Shown: piece after piece, positions 5,618-9,971 of the stretch
Position numbering within the stretch: position 1 is the stretch's first letter
Layout: each line of letters opens with the position of its first letter
NCBI GenBank assembly: GCA_937983035.1
Contig: CALKAN010000022.1
Span: 1 to 9,971 of the forward strand
Source of the DNA: an uncultured Paenibacillaceae bacterium
Lineage (GTDB): Bacteria; Bacillota; Bacilli; Paenibacillales; CALAME01
Reading direction: 5' to 3'
Length of the DNA stretch: 9,971 nucleotides
Made by a program: the position numbers and the translations under genes
The notes under the pieces: model-generated
What the model was told of the DNA's origin: nothing
The model's database searches: none
The model's input: the letters and a program-made list of their open reading frames with translations, nothing else

Positions 5618-8116
5618 ATGGTGGATCCGTTAAAGCGCTCTTTTTTCCAACCGTCTCATGTTTATACTCCGATTCCGTTTTGGTTTTGGAATGACGAATT
5701 AAAGAAAGAAGAAATCTTGCGCCAAATCGATCAATTTGAAAAGCAGGAAGTGAAGGGATTCGTCATTCATCCAAGAATGGGCATTCCGCGGAGCATGCCC
5801 TATTTGTCGGATGAATTTATGGAGATCGTGAAATTTGCAGTAGAAGAAGCGGCGAAGCGAGGCATGCAAGTCATTTTGTATGATGAGGGCATGTACCCTT
5901 CGGGAGCGGCAAACGGTTTAGTCGTGAAAGAAAACCCGGAATACGCCAGCCGCGGGCTGGAAATGAAGGAATTCGCTTGCAATGGAAAGACAGATATTTT
6001 GATTGAACTGAAGGAAGGAGAACGTCTTGTTTCCATTCAAGCGGTGAAGAAAACGGGCGAAGATCATATCGATTACGAAGCCACGCGTGTGCTCGAGCAC
6101 GAGGGGGAGAAGCAGATTACTTTTCAACCGCCGGATGAGGGATTGTGGTCGGTGCTGCTTTTTGTAGACACGCATTCGATGGGAACGATTCGCGGCATTC
6201 AGGAAGGACAAGACGACCGGGAACCGGATGTGCCGCGGGCAGCCGATTTGCTGAACAAGGAAGCCACGCAAGTGTTCATCGAGAAAACGCATGAGCGTTA
6301 TTATGCTTGGTTAAAGCCGCATTTCGGCAAAACGATTATCGCCATGTTTACCGATGAACCGGATATGCTCGGACGCGGCCATCGCAGAGGATTGAAGCCT
6401 TGGACGAAAGATTTCTTGAATGAAATGTTGAATGCTGGAATGCGAGAGGAAGACTTGGCTGTGCTGTGGCTGCAGGCAGGCCGCGAAACGGAACTGATCC
6501 GCCGGAAGTATGATGATGCCGTTCGCCGCAGGTTAATGGAAAGCTACTACAAACCGTTGTCTGATTGGTGCCAGAACCATGGCATTGCGTTAACCGGTCA
6601 TCCTGCAGCAAGCGACGATATCGGCTTGTTGGAACATTTCCACATTCCGGGGCAAGATGTCGTATGGCGATTCATTGCGCCAGACGAAGGCACTTCATTA
6701 GTCGGACGGCACAGCACGATGGGCAAATGCTCCTCTGATGCTGCGCGTCATCGCAGCCGGCCCCGCAATTTGAACGAATGTTTCGGTGTTTGCGGCAAAA
6801 ACAAAGGCTGGGATTTAACGATCGATGAGATGAAATGGTATTTGGATTGGCTGCTGGTGCGCGGGGTGAACATGATTGTGCCGCATGCTTTCTATTATTC
6901 CATTCGGGATGAGCGCCGCCATGAGCGTCCGCCGGATGCAGGGCCTAACAACATTTTCTGGCCGGAGTACTATCGTTTTTCACGGTATATTAAACGCATG
7001 AGCTGGCTGATGACAGAAGGGGTGAATCAAGCCCAAATTGCCGTGCTGACTCATGAAGTGAACATTCCATGGAAGTGCGTAAAGCCGCTGTTTGAACAGC
7101 AGCTGGAATTTAACTATTTGGAAGAATCGTTGTTAGCAAGCTGCCGCATCGAGAACGGGATGATTTGCATCGCAAAACAGCAGTACAAGGCTGTTGTATT
7201 GGAATCCGTTTCCGGCTGGAATGCGGAGACGATGGCGTTCTTGGAACGATTCGCGGCGGCAGGCGGCACAGTCATCTATGTCGATGATGCAGACGAAGAA
7301 GCGATGGAGGCAATCGGAACTGCGGCAGGCGTGCGAGTGAGCGATGTCGATCAGCTGCCGGATGTGCTCAGATCCGTCATTGATCCAGTGCCGTCTGTTC
7401 ATCCGGCAAATCCGGACATTCGCCTCAGCCATCTGCAGCTAGGCGGAAGGGAAGTCATCGTTCTCGTAAACGAAGGAGAACAGGCGGGAGCGGGCACGCT
7501 GCAATTGCCGTTTAAAGGCAAAGCAGAAGCGTGGAAACCGTGGAACGGCACGATTGAACCTGTGTCGGCCGCGGTTGGCGAAGACGGGATGACCGTATCC
7601 TTTGCGCTGGAACGAAGAGAGTGCTTATGGATTGTCGTGGATCCGAAAGAGGAAGCAAAAAGCATCCAGGTCCCTTCACTACAGCTTGTTTATACGCATG
7701 AGATCGCAGGCGAATGGGAAGTGTCCGGAGCTTGCGGCAATCGTAAACTGGTCTCTCTTTCATCGTGGACAGAGTGGGAGGGGATGCAGCATGTATCAGG
7801 CACGGTCATTTATGAGAAGGAGTTCGAGCTGGATCATTTGGATTTTGATGAAGTCGTTCTCGATTTAGGCGAAGTGCATGAAATGGCGCGCATTGAAGTG
7901 AACGGCGTTCGGCATGAAGATGTGAAGTTATGGGCGCCGTATGCGTTCTCAATCGATGGTTTGCTTCGTCAAGGCCGGAACCGGGTCCGCATCGAAGTCA
8001 CTAACAGCTTAGCGAATCAATATGATCAAGCTTCCGTCAAATCCGGGTTAATCGGGCCTGTGAAAGTGCATGGATACAAGAAGATGCCGGGTTCTGCTGC
8101 TTGGCATCATGAATGA
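5618..8116 (+). CDS. Large cytoplasmic glycoside hydrolase, GH106/GH2-like
   Basis: An 832-residue protein that probably hydrolyses oligosaccharides. The N-terminal half resembles the TIM-barrel of GH106 alpha-L-rhamnosidases and related unclassified glycosidases: PFWFWNDEL near the start, FVIHPRMGI, YDEGMYPSGAANGLV (Asp89, Glu90), TDEPD (245-249), LTGHPAASDD, NECFGVCG (Glu387), and WLLVRGVNMIVPHAFYYS. Acidic residues in TDEPD and NECFG are candidates for catalysis, but I cannot assign roles. A middle domain covers about 470-690. The C-terminal part (about 695-825) is a GH2-type sugar-binding beta-sandwich ending IEVTNSLANQYDQASVKSGLIGPVKV. There is no signal peptide, so it should act inside the cell on imported oligosaccharides. 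ATG 5618 follows GGAGG by five bases; the in-frame TTG at 5606 overlaps that site. A GTG at 5621 is a less likely alternative. Rhamnosidase activity is a guess; beta-glycosidase or uronic-acid linkage cleavage is equally open. Confidence 0.85.
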   Translation: MVDPLKRSFFQPSHVYTPIPFWFWNDELKKEEILRQIDQFEKQEVKGFVIHPRMGIPRSMPYLSDEFMEIVKFAVEEAAKRGMQVILYDEGMYPSGAANGLVVKENPEYASRGLEMKEFACNGKTDILIELKEGERLVSIQAVKKTGEDHIDYEATRVLEHEGEKQITFQPPDEGLWSVLLFVDTHSMGTIRGIQEGQDDREPDVPRAADLLNKEATQVFIEKTHERYYAWLKPHFGKTIIAMFTDEPDMLGRGHRRGLKPWTKDFLNEMLNAGMREEDLAVLWLQAGRETELIRRKYDDAVRRRLMESYYKPLSDWCQNHGIALTGHPAASDDIGLLEHFHIPGQDVVWRFIAPDEGTSLVGRHSTMGKCSSDAARHRSRPRNLNECFGVCGKNKGWDLTIDEMKWYLDWLLVRGVNMIVPHAFYYSIRDERRHERPPDAGPNNIFWPEYYRFSRYIKRMSWLMTEGVNQAQIAVLTHEVNIPWKCVKPLFEQQLEFNYLEESLLASCRIENGMICIAKQQYKAVVLESVSGWNAETMAFLERFAAAGGTVIYVDDADEEAMEAIGTAAGVRVSDVDQLPDVLRSVIDPVPSVHPANPDIRLSHLQLGGREVIVLVNEGEQAGAGTLQLPFKGKAEAWKPWNGTIEPVSAAVGEDGMTVSFALERRECLWIVVDPKEEAKSIQVPSLQLVYTHEIAGEWEVSGACGNRKLVSLSSWTEWEGMQHVSGTVIYEKEFELDHLDFDEVVLDLGEVHEMARIEVNGVRHEDVKLWAPYAFSIDGLLRQGRNRVRIEVTNSLANQYDQASVKSGLIGPVKVHGYKKMPGSAAWHHE

Positions 8117-8160
8117 GGAAGCGCTGCGCCTCTTTTGGACGGCTGTTCGCTGCTTAGATG

Positions 8161-8198
8161 GAATAGAAGCGAAACAGGAGAATAGAAGCGAAGCGGGA
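8161..8198 (+). repeat. 19-bp tandem duplication in the lyase leader
   Basis: GAATAGAAGCGAAACAGGA (8161-8179) is directly followed by GAATAGAAGCGAAGCGGGA (8180-8198), 17 of 19 identical. Each unit plus the next G ends in a ribosome-site-like sequence (AGGAG or GGGAG). The second, GGGAG (8195-8199), is the likely ribosome site of the PL6 gene. Confidence 0.88.
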
Positions 8199-8208
8199 GT
8201 GGTTTGAT

Positions 8209-9971
8209 ATGACGGAGGGAAAAGGTTTTATGAAGGGAGACGGGAGCAGACATGCCCGCGTCTCGTGGCTCAGTGCTCTGTCTGCGATCGTATTGGCAGG
8301 GGGAGCGCTTCTATGGATGTTGTTGATTCGCGATTCAGAAATACGGGCTGCGAATATGGAAGAATTGGAAGCCGCCATACAGCATGCGAAGCCGGGAGAT
8401 ACGATTGTGATGAAAAACGGCGTGTGGGAGGATGTGCTGATTCGGATTAACGGCGCCCATGGAACGGAAGAAAAGCCGATTACGCTGCGTGCAGAAACAA
8501 GAGGACAAGTGCAGCTCACTGGGACGAGCCGGCTTCGCATCGGAAGCGACTATTGGATTGTGGACGGCTTAGTCTTTCGCGACGGCGGGCTTGATTCTGA
8601 ACGTTTAGGAGACGTGATTGAATTTCGAGACGGGCCAGATCGTCCTGCCCATCATTCCCGATTGACTAATACGCAAATTTTGTATTACAATCCGCCGGAA
8701 GAAGCTTTGAAGGAGCAGCAAGCGGAAGATATTCCGTATAAGTGGGTGTCCATCTTTGGGCAGCATAACCGAGTAGACCATTCTCATTTTGAAGGGAAAA
8801 CGAATGGAGAATCGCTGCTAGCGGTTTGGCGGCATCAAGAAAACGGCGAATACGCTGACGGAGACTTTCATCTGATTGATCATAATTATTTTGCCAATGT
8901 GCCTGAACTGGGCGCAAACGGCTTGGAAGCGATACGCATCGGAACGAGTCATGATTCCCGAACGGACTCTTTCACCATCATTGAGCATAACTTGTTCGAA
9001 CGCTATGACGGGGAAGCGGAGCTCATTTCAGTGAAAACAGGACGGAACACGATCCGCTTTAATACCGTGTTTGATTCCAGCGCCGGCATTACGCTGCGCC
9101 ATGGAGACAACAGCGAAGTGTACGGCAATTTTATATTAGGCAACCATAAAGTCGGAATGGGTATTCGAGCGGCAGGCGCCGGGCATCGCATTTACAACAA
9201 CTATTTGTCAGATATTGCAGGGACGGATGCTTCTTGGCGGGCAGCTTTGACATTCATGAACGGAGATGAGCAATTTAACGAAGATGAAGCAAGCGGACCG
9301 CTGATTTTGCACACCTATAAACAAGTGCAGGATGTGGAAATCAGCAGCAATACATTGGTGAATAACCGGCACAATATTCATGTCGGAGCAGGCAGCTATA
9401 CGCTTCCGCCTAAAAACATGTCATTTGCAAACAATCTGATTTACAGCACGCACAATCGGCTGTTTCATTATTTGAAGGAGCCGGCGGCCGTGCGATTTGA
9501 AAACAATATTGCGTTCGGCAATTATTTAGGTTTTTCGCCTTTGCCGGAAGGCGTCGTTCAAGAAGATCCGGAAGTAAGCTTGGGAGAAGACGGGTTGTAT
9601 CGCAGTTTGTTGGCGGAAAACAAAGGGGTTGGAAGCACGTTGATCGCAGACGGGCATCGGCCGCTGACGCGGGCGGATGTCGGGCCGGATTGGCTTGATC
9701 CGGGAGTGTTCTATGCAGGCGATCTTGCGCATCATTTTACAGAAGCTGAACATTATCGTTCTGCAGCAGGAGAATTCGCGAAACAAGTTTGCGAAATTTG
9801 CTCCAACAAAATGATGATAAAACCGGGTGACGCAGGAGAGGAACTCCAGCTTGTGTATGCGGCAGAAATATTGTCGCCGGGAGAATACTACGTTCAGGTC
9901 AGATCTCATCCTGGAAATGCAGGCAGCGGCCAGCTCATACGCCTCAAGTTTGAAAACGGCGTCGAGCGGAC
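8209..9971 (+). CDS. PL6-family polysaccharide lyase (chondroitinase B/alginate lyase type), 3' end outside window
   Basis: The first 587 residues of an enzyme that cleaves acidic polysaccharide by beta-elimination. A basic N-terminus and one hydrophobic helix (residues 20-40), then IRAAN, mark export or a membrane anchor. From about residue 48 comes a right-handed parallel beta-helix typical of PL6: MKNGVWEDVLIRING, DYWIVDGLVFRDGG, GLEAIRIG, and AELISVKTGRNTIRFNTV then GITLRHGDNSEVYGN. Lys276 and Arg297 match the catalytic Lys250/Arg271 of chondroitinase B with the same 21-residue spacing. Glu269 and Glu271 match its calcium ligands Glu243/Glu245. After the helix, from about residue 505 (HFTEAEHY), a second beta-rich domain begins, possibly carbohydrate-binding, and continues past the window. 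Substrate may be alginate or dermatan sulfate. ATG 8209 has GGGAG nine bases upstream; ATG 8230 (Met8) with GGAGGG and AAAGG upstream is a real alternative. The frame has no stop to the window end. Confidence 0.92.
   Translation, partial: MTEGKGFMKGDGSRHARVSWLSALSAIVLAGGALLWMLLIRDSEIRAANMEELEAAIQHAKPGDTIVMKNGVWEDVLIRINGAHGTEEKPITLRAETRGQVQLTGTSRLRIGSDYWIVDGLVFRDGGLDSERLGDVIEFRDGPDRPAHHSRLTNTQILYYNPPEEALKEQQAEDIPYKWVSIFGQHNRVDHSHFEGKTNGESLLAVWRHQENGEYADGDFHLIDHNYFANVPELGANGLEAIRIGTSHDSRTDSFTIIEHNLFERYDGEAELISVKTGRNTIRFNTVFDSSAGITLRHGDNSEVYGNFILGNHKVGMGIRAAGAGHRIYNNYLSDIAGTDASWRAALTFMNGDEQFNEDEASGPLILHTYKQVQDVEISSNTLVNNRHNIHVGAGSYTLPPKNMSFANNLIYSTHNRLFHYLKEPAAVRFENNIAFGNYLGFSPLPEGVVQEDPEVSLGEDGLYRSLLAENKGVGSTLIADGHRPLTRADVGPDWLDPGVFYAGDLAHHFTEAEHYRSAAGEFAKQVCEICSNKMMIKPGDAGEELQLVYAAEILSPGEYYVQVRSHPGNAGSGQLIRLKFENGVER

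Noticed and set aside
5918..6292. Antisense frame of 124 codons inside the glycosidase gene
   Set aside because: It mirrors a well-conserved coding strand and shows no domain or ribosome site.
8115..8136. Hairpin plus TTTT after the glycosidase
   Set aside because: GAGG pairs with CCTC but the inner stem is poor and the T run is only four, so it is too weak to call a terminator.
9526..9909. Antisense frame of 127 codons inside the PL6 gene
   Set aside because: The + strand is a continuous PL6 frame; the antisense peptide is basic and Cys/Arg-rich without recognisable family, typical of a shadow frame.
1..9971. Search for mobile elements, CRISPR arrays, tRNA or phage genes
   Set aside because: No transposase-like frames, regularly spaced repeats, cloverleaf-like sequence or terminal inverted repeats were seen by eye.

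Overview
The window reads as a chromosomal segment from a low-to-mid GC Gram-positive bacterium, most likely a member of the Bacillales and perhaps Paenibacillaceae-like. This is an inference from strong AGGAGG-type ribosome sites, T-rich hairpin terminators, a lipoprotein-type serpin and the Bacillus-like C-terminus of the metal ATPase. No rRNA, tRNA, CRISPR array, insertion sequence or phage gene was seen.

Left part (1-3585) carries housekeeping and accessory genes. The window opens inside a P1B-type metal-efflux ATPase, just at its phosphorylation motif. A hairpin terminator separates it from a convergent gene for a secreted, lipid-anchored serpin with a well-formed inhibitory hinge and a predicted Ala-Ser scissile bond. 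A roughly 320-bp divergent spacer follows, then a UbiA/MenA-type membrane prenyltransferase with an altered second Asp-rich motif.

Right part (3586-9971) looks like a small carbohydrate-processing island, all on the + strand. It encodes a concanavalin-like beta-sandwich protein with two possible starts, a DUF1080 (3-keto-disaccharide hydrolase family) protein, an 832-residue cytoplasmic glycosidase distantly like GH106/GH2 enzymes, and a membrane-anchored or exported PL6 polysaccharide lyase that runs off the end of the window. The PL6 protein keeps the Lys/Arg catalytic pair and acidic calcium ligands at the same spacing as chondroitinase B.

The first two genes of the island are each closed by a strong intrinsic terminator, so the island is probably read as several short transcripts. 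The spacers before the DUF1080 and glycosidase genes hold palindromes resembling cre or LacI-type operators, which hints at sugar-responsive control. A working model is that the lyase depolymerises an acidic polysaccharide outside the cell and cytoplasmic enzymes finish the products. No transporter or regulator is visible inside the window. Two short tandem duplications in non-coding DNA (23 bp in a terminator, 19 bp in the lyase leader) are the most unusual structural features.
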